Shown: positions 33,703-45,105 of the stretch, one piece after another
How positions within the stretch are numbered: position 1 is the first letter of the stretch
How the letters are laid out: each line of letters starts with the position of its first letter
Notes under the pieces: generated by a model
What the model saw: the letters and a program-made list of their open reading frames with translations, nothing else
The model's database searches: none
What the model was told of the DNA's origin: nothing
Made by a program: the position numbers and the translations under genes
Assembly: GCA_025531455.1 (NCBI GenBank)
Contig: JAMYHL010000069.1
Span: forward strand, 303,849 to 367,848
DNA: 64,000 nt
From: Apiotrichum sp. Y4204
Taxonomy: Eukaryota > Basidiomycota > Tremellomycetes > Trichosporonales > Trichosporonaceae
Direction: 5' to 3'

Positions 33703-35205
33703 GCGACACCAGCGTACCCTTCATGTACTTGTCCATTCCAGCCGTAGCATTACTCCGCACCGGTTCACGTAGTACCAGCGCGCCACATGCCCGCTTTTCT
33801 TTCTCTTTATGTTTTTAATCGCCTTGGGGTAATGCTATGCAGGAACTAGTTTGCAGATCACAAGTCCAGCTTTGCGTGTGCCCCTGCAATGAGACTAACT
33901 AGGAACTAAGGTCTGGCTAACATTGTGAGCATACCTCGGCTGCTCACTGACGACCGACTGCGCGCGCCCTGGTGGCCCTCGTCACCAATAAGGCTTCCTA
34001 CACGATCACAACTGCGAGTCTCACGCGGTTTGTAGGTCTCGAAATACGCAGTCCCAATCAGTAACAGCAATACTACTCACGAGATCGGATCTTTCTGCGG
34101 CGACTATGCTTGATCTCGATTGGCATGGCTCATAGGCACGGACGTACGGATTCCAAGCCATGACGCGGCGACCAGTCAGTCGGGGCTGGCGCAGCTGGTG
34201 GTTGCCACACGCTGCAGTGTGGCAACGGCGTAGGGAGCGCGACAGTGCGACCATGTAACCTCCACAGCCGATTACCGCCAATACACAGACTCCCACATGC
34301 TCGTCTCGATCACGCACTCCCATCTCCAGCGCTCCATGGTGATAAGATAATTCACATTGGTGGAGAAGCAGGCACAGGAGGCACCGAGTCTCCACCGTCC
34401 CAAAGATCGCGTGGATCTAGATGATCAACGCCAAGCCCCAAGATTCCAAGATTCCCTAGACCCCAGGCCCCGAGCGCGGTATGCAGAGAACATGATAGAT
34501 AGAGATAAACATGGGTGTGCCAAGAAGGCCCAGACCGCCGATCCCAGGCGTGAGACGGCCGAGGGGGCCAAGCCGAGGGACTGCGCAGCGATCAGTAGTG
34601 ATCGGCATCGCGTCCGCCCGCAGTCGTGGGTCTGGCGATCATTCAGAGAGACTATAATGGAAAAGACCCGACTTGGCGATGACGGCAGCCCGTGGTTGGA
34701 GCAGGAGCTTGGAGCGTTTATGCTTCGAGTCGTGGAGTCGTGGAACCCCAACTCGGAATGGGGTGGCTAGCTGATAACATCAGAACCCCAGGTCGAACGG
34801 GGGTGGCTGGTCTGTCGTGATCCGCAGCACGCACGCGAGTCCAGAGTGGTATAGTGGGGCGCGGGGGATCCGACACGTAACACGCAACCAACTGCGCGTG
34901 GTTATCACAAAGCATGTGTGGTTATCTACAGTATGTGTGGCATGTGTGTATCAAAGAAGCATGTGTGCTTCTGGAAGATCTGGAACAGACTGCACACGTC
35001 GCGCTGGAGCCGATCCGATCAGGCTGCGTGTCTGACACCAATGATCTGTGTCTATCCGCCTCCGAAGCACGATCGTCAACTTCTCTGAAGCGGAGTGTTC
35101 TCCTCCTTAGACCCACATTCCATTCTATCAAGTTCATAGGTACACTATCTAATACAAGGCCCTCGCAGCCCGCAGCTCGCAGCCCCGGCTCGCAGCTCGC
35201 AACAC
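33703..35205. other. Convergent intergenic region between CFEM and POL1
   Basis: 1.5 kb containing the 3' ends of two convergent genes. No supported exon, RNA gene or repeat. The short open frames on both strands overlap each other and match nothing I recognise. Confidence 0.6.
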
Positions 35206-38200
35206 TTACGCAATCCGCACGCGCTCCATAAACCCAAAGAGGGACCCGAGATCGACCCACCGCCGGCCATTACGGTCGAGATACTTGTCCGCGACCTGGA
35301 GCCCGGCGGCGAGGAGCGCGGCATTGGCGGACGCGACCGCACGCACCTCCTCGTGCCGCCCTGTGCCCCGGGACGCGGCGAGCGCCTTGTCGGAATCAAA
35401 CAGATTGCGGAGGTACAGCAGCTGGTTGTACAGCATCAGGTCGGTGTACTCGAGGCTCACGTTGCCGCGGCACCCGGGGCGCACGAACCCAAGGCAGCGC
35501 CGCCCGTACACGCCCATGGCGCGCGTGCGGGCGCCGCACCCCTCGCCATCGCACACCGTCCATCCGAGATAGTACTTTGAGATGTATGCGCGGATTTGGG
35601 TTTCGAGCTGGATGGTGACGCTAGCCGGGGCGACCGTCGTGCTGCACGCCAGGCAGGTCACGCCGGCGGGGCGCAGTGCGGCGTCGACCTCGTCGCCGAC
35701 GGCCTGGATGCCCTCAAAGGCGAACGACGCGTCGCATGACGGACAGCGCAGCGTGAGGTGTGCCGCGTCCTTGAACCGCTCCTTGTCGGTGATCTGCGAC
35801 TCGAGCGAGAAGAAGCTGCGCTCAGCAACCTCGGTGGTGGTGGTATACCGCGCGGGGTCGAGACCGAGACACTCGGCGAGTCGTGCGCGTTCCGTGCCCT
35901 CGATACTTTCACAGAGACGGAGCACAGGCTGGAGCACCTGTGAGTCGAGGTACAGATCATAGTCAATCTTGAGCTCGGAGCCTGCTCGCCGGAGGTCGTC
36001 CGGGTGGTGTGCCCGGTCCGCCTGCGCCGAGCGCGCGCCCTTGCCGTCTGGACCGAGGCAGAGAATGTACGGGATAACGTCGTGCGCGCGCACCGTTGAC
36101 CCCTTGGCCTTCATGCGCAACGCGACCTGCACGTGTGGCTGCGACTTTTTGTCGGGGTAGTCTTCGGGGTTCTTTCCAAGACGCTACACATTAGCTTGAG
36201 CAACATTCCGTATCCCACCTTGAAAATGATAAAGTCGTCGATGGGGACGGCACCACTGCGCACAGCGTCACCGAGGCCGGTGAGAAGTTCGTGGATCTTG
36301 GTCACCACGTTCTCCGTGTCGTCGCCGCTCAAAATCTCCTTGAGGACCGCAGCCGACGCGTCCTTGGACAGCTTGGAGAACTCGCGGCGCTTCATATCCA
36401 GACCCTTGACCTCGGTGGCGCGCTCGCCAGCCTCGTCAATCTTGACGGCGGCATACTTCTTCTTGTTGAGCAGAAGGACACGCTCAAACATCGCGTCGAG
36501 ATCAATCTCGAGCAACCTGTACCGCTCGTTGACCAGCTTCTTGAACTCGTTGGCGATCTTGACTGCCTCGGGGTACGACGTGACGTTCGAGTTGACGAAG
36601 ACCGAGTCCGTGTCACCGTACACAACGTCGAGGGAGAGCTGCTCGGCGAGCTCGCGCGTGTGGGTCAGAATCTCACGACCCTTGAAGGTGGTGAGCGCAG
36701 CGAGGGGCCGAGATGAGAAGCGCGAGCCGGCGAAACCGAGACAGCCGTACATCGAGTTGGCGGTGAGCTTGAGCGCCTGCTGCTTGATGTCCCATTGCAT
36801 GAGCTTGGCGGCCGACGCGCTCTTGTCCTTCATAAGGCCTTTGACCTGACGACGGCGGGAGACGAGTGTGGAAATGATACGCGGGAGAACACCCTGGGCG
36901 ACGTCGGACGCGGGCACATCAGGAATCTTCTCCTCCTCTCCCTATGCTGTTAGCCGACATATATAAACAAGACCCACGTCTTCAGCATCCTCCCGCTCCA
37001 CGGTCGTAAAGTCGATGTTGTACTCTTGAATAATAGACGGATACAGCGAGTTGAAGTCCATGACCATGATGTATGTGTCCCAGAGGCCGCGCTTTGGCTC
37101 AAACACGAGACCACCAGCGTACTTCGCCTTGCCGCGCTTGTGACCCGCAGCGACCTCCTCCTCTTCGCCGTCCTCGTTGACAACCTTGACCTTATTCGAC
37201 TTGAACGTCTTGTCGGGGCACACGTACTTGAGGCGATGGAACTCGTGGAGCAGAATGAATTCGTTGCGCACAGCCCTTCCACCGTTGAGCGTGAGGTTCC
37301 AGCTGTTACCAGCGAGGTTGGTCAGCTGCTTCGTGAGAGGAAGCATCTGGACGCGCGACGCAATCGCCATCTGGAAGTAGGCGTCGACCTCGGCCAGGCG
37401 GATAAAGTGTACCAGCTTGTCGGGATTGCTGAGCGTGTGGTCGAAGTAAGTGTGCGTGTCCTCTGGGTCAATGTCCTCGCGCTCCACCTTGAGGTGCGTG
37501 CCGACCATCTCGGTGAGCGACCAGGTCGTCGAGGTGATCATGCCCTGTGTGTAAGTGGGTGTGCATATCACGAAAGGCTACCCACCTTGGCGGCATCACT
37601 TGCGAGATCAGCCACGAGACGACCAGCAAGGAGACGGTGGTTGTTTCCCGCCTTGGAGATGTTGAACCCCTTGCGCCTGAAGCGGCCGATGCGGCTCCAG
37701 TGGTCGGCCTTGAGCTCCTTGAGACGGTAAAGCAGCGCTTCGAGGTGGTTGCCAAGGAAGTTGTAGCCGACAATGACGTCGGGGTCATGGCGTTGGATCG
37801 TCGCGAGGAGAGCGTTCAGCAGTGCACGCTCAGCCTTGACGGGCTGGAAAGGCGTATTGCCACCCGAGTTATCGCGCGCCTTGGCCTCGAGTCCAGCCGG
37901 GAACGACTCAATCGGACGCACGATCGTGCTGATGCTGCTGGGCTGGTTGATCGGGGGCGTCGGGTCGTCAATGTTGACACCCTCCCACACGCGCGTGGTC
38001 GCGACGAGAATCTCCGTCTTGTTCTCCCGGTGGTTGACGATCGTGCGCAGCGTGATGCTCATCATCGTCAGCGGCGGCATGTCCTTTGGCGCCGACTCGT
38101 CCGCGTCGTCGAAGGGGTTGACATTCTTCGGCGTCGAGACCGTGAATTCAATCTTGCACCATGACGCCGACTTGGTCGCAAGCTCGGGCTTTGTAATATT

Positions 38201-39852
38201 GAGCCAGCAGGGGCCCATGATGCGGCGTTTGAGGGTGAGAAGCTCGAATGCCGAGGTGTTGGTGCCGAATACGTGCGAGAACGTCTGGCCCGTGAGAGAC
38301 TGCGGCAGTTCGGGCTGGTCGAACGGGTAAACGACCTTCATCCACTCGCTCTCGCCACGGTCGATCGTGTGGTCCTCAAACGCGTATTTGCGGTTCACAA
38401 ACTTGGCCGCCCACTCCTCGACGCCGTGGCGCGACCGCACCGTGTCGAACTCCTGGTACACGTCTGTCTTGCTCACGTCCATGTCCGTTTCGCGGCCGCC
38501 CGAGAAGCGCTTCGGGCGCGGCTTGACAAAGAGGTTGCGCTGAATGCCGCGGACGCTCACGCACGCAGAGACATACTTGTTCGCTTTGCGGTCGAGCACC
38601 TTGCCGACCAGATGAACGACGCCGTCCTGCTCCAGGAAGTCAAGCCAGAAGATGCGCAGGCTGCCGTCGGACTCGAGCACGTTCTCGGCCTTCACTGCAC
38701 TCGGAGGCGCGCGAACAGAGTCAAGGTCGGACTTGGGCGCAGCGAGCGACTCCTGTACCGCCATCCAGTGGGTGCGGTCCTGCGGGGGCTTGCGGCCAAT
38801 AACGGGCTTCCTGATATCAATCTCGTCCATCGGCTCCGGCTTGACCTTGACCTCCTCAGGCTCAGGCTTCGCAGGCACGTTCTTGACGACAGTCGAGTTG
38901 TTGACGCGGCGCCGGGGAGCACCAGCACGGACAGGCTTGGCTGCAGGCTTGATCGCCATCTCATCGCCGTCGTCATCCACCGGCTCGGGCTTGACAATCG
39001 CCTCCTCGTCGTCCATGTCCATCTCAAAGTCGACGCCTTCATGCTCGTCCTCGCTGTCGATAGGTTCCGGCTTTATCGTGGCGTCGCTCATGCGCGGCTT
39101 CTTCCCCGTGCCGCGGAACGGGTCCCATGCCTCGTCGTCACTGTCCTCGCCATACCGCCTGGACTGGGACCACGCCGAGTCGCTTGAAGGCATCGCAGGG
39201 TCAGACGACGGATACTCTGGCGGGCTCGACTTGCGTTTCCGCGACGGCTCGGCAGTCACAGACGACAGCAGGCTAGCCATAAAGTCATCCTCGTTCGCCG
39301 GGGCCGGGCGATACGCGCCGGTCTTCTGCTGCGGCCGCGCATAGTCCGAGATCGACGACTTGGACTTGGACGCGACGGCCTTTCCGGCCTTTTCGGCGCG
39401 TGCCCGTGCCCGTGCGCGTTTCTGTTTCCGTGCTGAGAGAGTGAGAATTGGAATGAAGCTCCTCACATACCCTTCCTCAACTCCTCATCCTCGCCCTCGA
39501 AGTCGTCCTCGTCCTCGCTTTCCTCCTCCGCGGCGCCCCACTCGTCCCGCCCGTCGTCAACGTAGCCGCTCCCGTCGTCGTCCTCGATAAAGTCGTCGTG
39601 CGCGAGGCGCGCACCCACGATCGACTGGTACTGCTCCTCCGTTACCTCGTCGTAGATCTCCGAGTCGTCCGCCTGTTAAATCAGTACATGTCCAAGTCGG
39701 GGTGTGTGCAACAAGAGACGCGACGCGTTAAGAACACGGAGTGGCTAAAGCCACACCCTCACCTTCCACTGCTCGATGCGGCCGCCGCGGGCACGCGCCT
39801 CGCGCAGCGCCGCGAGGCGATCAGTCTTTGCTGCCGGAGCGCGGCGGGACAT
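35206..39852 (-). CDS. POL1: DNA polymerase alpha catalytic subunit
   Basis: Family-B replicative polymerase that extends the RNA primer in the Pol alpha-primase complex. Six exons: 39852-39763, 39672-39471, 39432-37586, 37544-36978, 36941-36219 and 36183-35206; 1468 aa, the usual size. The N-terminus has the Pol alpha block [19 protein letters not shown] and acidic sequence. Polymerase motif A is [14 protein letters not shown] (catalytic Asp near 876), motif B is [18 protein letters not shown], and motif C is YGDTDS (Asp near 1012 and 1014). The C-terminal zinc module shows paired cysteines ([35 protein letters not shown]). Introns are 90, 38, 41, 36 and 35 nt. The start is fixed by [13 protein letters not shown] in an 30-codon first exon. 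It lies downstream of NOG1 on the same strand, 832 bp apart. Confidence 0.97.
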
Positions 39853-40161
39853 GGTGACGTGCGGGTTGACAAGGGACCAAAAGTGTGAAGTGGGAGGTAA
39901 GAAGATACGAAGTAATTAGATGTGGCGGGGTGAAAGATGCTATGTATTTGTGGGAGATTTGTCAACGACAACAAACAGCGCGCAAGGACATGAGCCTGCC
40001 CGGCGCGTCTGTGCCTCTATGCTTTGTGCTTTTCTGGCCTCTGGCCAGCTCGCAGCGTATCCGGGTGCGCGTTTAATATTGACGCGCGACCAGTCGCGTC
40101 AACCAGCGACGCGTCGCTTCTTATTACATAATAGAGATGTGATTGATTCTTCAAATGGATG

Positions 40162-40201
40162 TTTTTTTTTTTTTTTTTTTTTTTTCTTGTTTTTTTTTTT
40201 T
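40162..40201 (-). repeat. Interrupted homopolymer T tract (A tract on the minus strand)
   Basis: Twenty-four T, CTTG, then twelve T. Read along the direction of POL1 it is a poly(dA) tract about 310 bp before the POL1 ATG, where such tracts often exclude nucleosomes in yeast promoters. Confidence 0.75.
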
Positions 40202-40662
40202 CTGGCAACACGCGACGGGATGACTGATTTGTGAAGCTGTGATGGCCATGCCCATGCAATGCATGCTGCATGCAACTCTGGTAACGGGTGGCCTGTTGTC
40301 ATCATGCGAGGATGTTGCTCAATGGTACGAGAGCTCACAATTCCTCCCTTGAGCATCTACCTCAACGTCCTCGCACGACAGGTGCAGACGGTGATGGTCG
40401 TGTTGTGCGACGTATGATCACAAAGGCCTTTGAATGCAACTGCAGCCGCTTCCGCAGTAGTCCATGCAAGAGATCCATATCCAAGGGTATAATGATACCA
40501 GTGTACATACACGACTGGCTGGTGGACGCAAGATCGCGCCGCCGAGCCTCTATCCTCCTCCTGCTCTGCGCTTCTATACGAGTAGTAACAGTAACACGAC
40601 AGTACCTCGCAGTACTGCAGCTCGCGACGCTTTTGGGTGTGTGGCGGTTTGGGCACCAAACG

Positions 40663-40668
40663 TTTATT
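40663..40668 (-). terminator. AATAAA polyadenylation-type signal after NOG1
   Basis: TTTATT on the plus strand, which reads AATAAA in the direction of NOG1, begins 17 nt past the NOG1 stop. Fungal 3' ends are loosely defined, so this is only a candidate. Confidence 0.35.
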
Positions 40669-40684
40669 CCGGGATGGGTCCAGC

Positions 40685-42777
40685 TTAACGACGCTGGGCC
40701 GTGCCGGACTTGCGCTTGCCCGCAAGCATCCACTTGGGGCGGGTGATGGGAACGTGACGGTCTGACTCGGAGGCCTTGGCGAGACGGTTGGGCTCGCGCT
40801 GGGCGAACTTCTGGAGCGACTTGGCCTTGGAGAGCTGGGCGTCGGTGGTAAGACCAGCCGGAAGCGCGCCCTTCGACTTGGCGGCCGCGCGGCCGCCCCG
40901 ACGAGGCTTCTCGGCCTCCGCATCCATGTCAACATCGCCGCCGTCTACCGACATGCCGTCGTCCGAACCGCGCTCCGCCTCGGCAGCCTCCCAGGCCGCC
41001 TTCTTGGCAGCAACCAGACGGGCGGCACGCTTCTCGAGGACTTCGGGGTTGTGTCCGAGCTTGCGCATACCGTGGGTGAACTCGTCGAGGGTGACGTGAC
41101 GCTTCTTGCGGGGGATGATGGGCTTGTTCTGGAGCTTGTTCTTCTCCTGGCTGATCTTCTTGATCTCGGCCTTGCGCTTGCGGACCTGTGCGGCGGCGTC
41201 GAGGAACTCTTCCTCGTCCGTGTCGAGCATCTCCTCCTCGTCGGAAGCGTAGAAGCCCTGCGACTCGAGCTGCTCCTCCTCGCGCTCCAGAGCCTCGAGC
41301 TTCTCCATAATGTCCGGGTCGATAAAGTCGGCAACGTTCTTGCCGTTGTAGAGCTCGGGCTGAATGTCGTACTTCCACGAGTCGTCGGCAAGCATCCAGT
41401 CGCGCCTGAGGTCCTGGGTGTAGATGCCCAGCCACGGGTTGGTGCCCATCTCCTGCTCCTTGTCCTTCTCGAGCTGCCGGCGGTTGGGGTCCTCGGGGTC
41501 GTACTTGACGCGGTTCTTGACAGCGTCGGGGATGAACGGCGCACGCTCAACGTCGTCACGCTTCTGGGGCATGGCAACGTGAATCTTGTTGGCAACGTGC
41601 TCAATGCGGTTGCCGCGGAGCTTTTGCTCCACACGGTGAGCGAGAAGGAGTTCGCACGCCTTGTTGCGAACGTCCATAACACCCTCCTCCGAGTAGGTCG
41701 AGGCTTCAAGAACAAGAACCGACTTGTCCTCGAGAATAGTGTCAACGAAAGCGCGGTTCTCGGGAGTGAGGTCGGCGAGGCGCACAATGTCAATCTTGTT
41801 GATAACAAGAACAACCGGCTTGTTGGTGAACAGGGGCTTGATCGAGTGGAACAGCTTGCACTGGGCCTCAATTGTGTAACCACACTGCTCCGAAAGGTCC
41901 ATGAAGTAGAGAACGGCGGCGCGGATGTGGGCGAGGGCAGTGATCGACTGCATCTCGATGGTGTTCATCTCCTCGAGAGGGTGGTCCAGAACACCAGGAG
42001 TGTCAACAACCTGCCAGCGGAGGTACTTGTAGTCCATGTGGCCGACAAAGAGCGACTTGGTGGTGAAGGCGTACTGGGGAATTAGCGCAGCTCACACGAC
42101 TTGCCACCATATTGAACTCACAGGCTGAACATCGACATCGGCACGGGTGACCTTGTTCATGAACGAGGACTTGCCGACGTTGGGGTAGCCACAGATGATA
42201 AGGGTACGAGTGTTGGGGTCGATGGCGGGAAGACGCGAGATGTGCTGGCGAACCTGCTCGAGGTAGGCAAGCGGGTCCTTCTGGCGGCGCATAATGGTAG
42301 CCATGCGACCGAGGGCAGCCTTCTTGAGCTGCTTGCAGCGGTACAGCGAGTCACCGAACTTGAGGAGACGGACATAGTCCTTGGCAACCTGCGAGATGAG
42401 ATGACGAGCAGTCGAGATCTGGCCAAGCGCAAGCTTGTAGTGGTTCTTGTCGTAGAGGACGTTCAACAGGCTCGAGAGGAAGGGGTGCAGGTTGTCCATA
42501 ATGGGGAACTCGGTCAGGATACGACCGAGCTTCTCGTCGAAGGTGTCCTGGGTGAACTTGACCTTGCGCATGTAGAAGTTACGGATACGCGAGATCTTGA
42601 AGCTGGAGACATGGTCAGGTGCCGCTCGAGTGGGAAGAGGAGCTCGTGGCAAACGTACTTCTTGTGGATGACCGTAGGGGTCTTGCGCATGGTCGAGTTG
42701 AGGACGACATCGATGAACTCGGTCGACGTCGGCACCGGCGCAATGCCGTTGAGCGTAGCAATCGTGGTGGAGGACAT
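40685..42777 (-). CDS. NOG1: NOG1, nucleolar GTPase for 60S subunit assembly
   Basis: GTPase of the OBG/NOG1 group that binds pre-60S particles in the nucleolus and is released with Rlp24 on export. Three exons, 42777-42659, 42602-42122 and 42073-40685, give 662 aa. The N-terminal four-helix domain has [17 protein letters not shown] and [13 protein letters not shown]. The GTPase domain shows G1 GYPNVGKSS, switch [12 protein letters not shown]3 DTPG and G4 NKID, together with the family blocks [20 protein letters not shown] and [17 protein letters not shown]. The C-terminal part is long, charged and Lys/Arg-rich, ending in [11 protein letters not shown], as expected for a nucleolar protein. 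Introns are 56 and 48 nt. The start is the only ATG ahead of the conserved FIDVVL block. Confidence 0.97.
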
Positions 42778-45105
42778 GATGGGCTACAGGATACGGTGGG
42801 TCGGGAGAGAGGGAGGGGAGAGGAGGCTACACGAGCAGGCGAGGTCGCTGGAAGAACTTCCGATGGGGAAGACGAGTGTCGAGATGAAGGGAGAGGGGCC
42901 GAAGGGGGTGGCCGAGGGAGAAGCGCGGGGTGCACGCCAGAGTAGGGTATTAAAGGCGGCGATTGGAAGCGATGCCGAGCGAGGTGGATAGTGACAAGAG
43001 AGGTTGTGATGACCTGCACACTGCACTGCCCGGTGCGCACTCGATGGCTCTGCACACGATCTGTTGAATTTTGCTGGGCGGCAACTTTTTGCAACCCACC
43101 ACAAGAAAATCCTCTCTGGGGGACCAGGCACAGTCGTACCTACCGTGGGAAAGCTTTTTTCAAAAGCCACGAGACGGGTGCATGGCAGCGGTTCTTTGTG
43201 CTTATGTAACGTATACTTTTCATCCTGCTGAGAGGCACCACCCAAGTCTAATTAACCTTGGTGCCTCAATTATGACTTCCGTTACCCCCTAATCTATGGT
43301 GCTGTTATCTCATTTACCTGAAGGTGGCTACGGCTATCAAGCGATCTAGAGATCAAGAGATCAAGAGATCAAGATGGAAGATACGCGCCATGCATCACTT
43401 GGACACAGATAAACAAGGCTTGGGGTGTTCAGTGGGTTTGCTCGCGATGGAGATACTCGTAGATAACCCGTCACTGGGATATTGGGCTATTGGACAGCAG
43501 CTCGGAGTGGGGAGATAGTCTGGATAGTCCGTAATTGTGTAAATCACAAGATGCCTCAGAGTCATAGCCCCTACGGCCCCTACACAGACCTCCAGCCATC
43601 GCCAGGTGACAGAACGCCCCAGATTCATCGATATCGGGTTCTGAGCTTCTGGGACTGCTCATTACTTTTGGTCCGAGCGCAAAATGGCCGGTGTACAATA
43701 ACTGCCCATTGTTCAGCGTCCAATCATGAGAGATCATCGGGCCAAGGCATGCTGCTTGATGACTTGGTAGATTGAGCTCGACAACACGCTCGTCTGCTTG
43801 ATGTCAGGAGATCAGGAGCTGATTGCCACGATCTGCAGGAACTGCGCGATGTCTGTGAACGTGTGTGCAATGGCAAGTGTGTGCAATGACAATGACGCGC
43901 TGCCAGTTGCATCGGTCTGGCACTTTGAAGGCTGAAGGACACTCTGCACTCTGGTAGCTCTATACTCATATCGTCTGTGATCTCTTGCAACAAGCGCGAT
44001 GATCACAGATGCAGCGGTGCACAACAAATACTGTACAATTGGATGTACAATAGTAGAACGCGTCGTACTAGAAGCTCGGACATGATTCTTGAGTCATCTG
44101 GCTGCGGAGATATCCGCATGTGGCACTCACCACAACCATCTTGGCTGAAAGGAATGAACTTTGAATGATTCATTCATGACGCGGTGTTTAAAATACTTCC
44201 GCTTCCGGATCGTCACCCACAGGCCAAAGCGACAAAGAGTGAGATTTACACACACATAAACAATAGGAATTGAGTCTCAGGGACTAGATGTTAATATCAT
44301 CTAGCCATGATAGTCCCTTCCCTGGCTGGACATCAAGCTGTCGTGCGACTTCACATTACACCATCCTAATACTCTCTCATTACGGGCATCCGCTTAGGTA
44401 AAAATTGAGGGGGTCGTTGGTTATTGTCAAGCTATTGATATAAATGCACCAAAATGTAATGAAGGACGACTGATGATAGTAATTGTTGAGCACGGCAAGC
44501 TAATGATCTAGATGGATTCTATTGTCTGGACCAACGCGTGCGCATGCCCGGCACAACAATAGTCTGCTGGCTGCTGGCTGGTGCTGCCTTGTGCGGGGCT
44601 GGCCTTCCACTCTGTTCCATGTGCCCTGCGGCCCTGTGGTTGCTGCTTGCTGCTTGCGGTGGTGCTGTCACTGTATTGCACACACTCTGCACGCTGCTCT
44701 CCCACTGGCCCCGCTCGCTCGCTCGCTCCCTCCAACTCCATTCAGCAACATCGTTCACTCATTTCCATCCTACTACAACACCTTTTACTCACACTTGCGC
44801 GCCTCAACCCCTCCATCCTCTCAAGGTCGCTCGCGAGTTGCATTCGCCTCTCAATCGTCGACACCCCCTTGCTGAAGTAGGAGGTTTTTCTTTGCTCTGG
44901 TGTTGCTCTTTTGCTCCATTCAACGGCTCTCACTTTGGCCCTCGATCTGGAGAAAAAAACGAGTTGACATCTTGTGCACCCCTCGTCGACGACTCCACAC
45001 ATTATCATCGACTTGATCCTCCTTGCATCACCATCGAATCACCAACCACTCTCATTAACATCCCCTTCATCCCCCCCACCCCTCTTCGCCACCCCGTCGT
45101 TCGCA
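42778..45105. other. Divergent intergenic region NOG1-DEF1
   Basis: 2.3 kb between the 5' ends of NOG1 (-) and the DEF1-like gene (+). It contains three AGATCAAG units near 43345-43375, a GCTGGCTGCTGGCTG run at 44566-44580 resembling the ribosomal-protein promoter element, and a pyrimidine-rich leader from about 44700 to the DEF1 ATG. No exon is supported. Confidence 0.6.

Larger units (their letters stand above)
39853..40684. other. NOG1-POL1 intergenic region with T-rich tract
   Basis: 832 bp that must carry the NOG1 terminator and the POL1 promoter (both genes on the minus strand). The main structure is a run of 24 T at 40162-40185 followed by CTTG and 12 T to 40201. No coding frame. Confidence 0.65.

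Noticed and set aside
33218..33772. 184-codon Pro/Arg frame overlapping the last CFEM exon
   Set aside because: It is an out-of-frame reading of the Ala/Ser-rich stalk; the CFEM frame has the signal peptide, cysteines and anchor.
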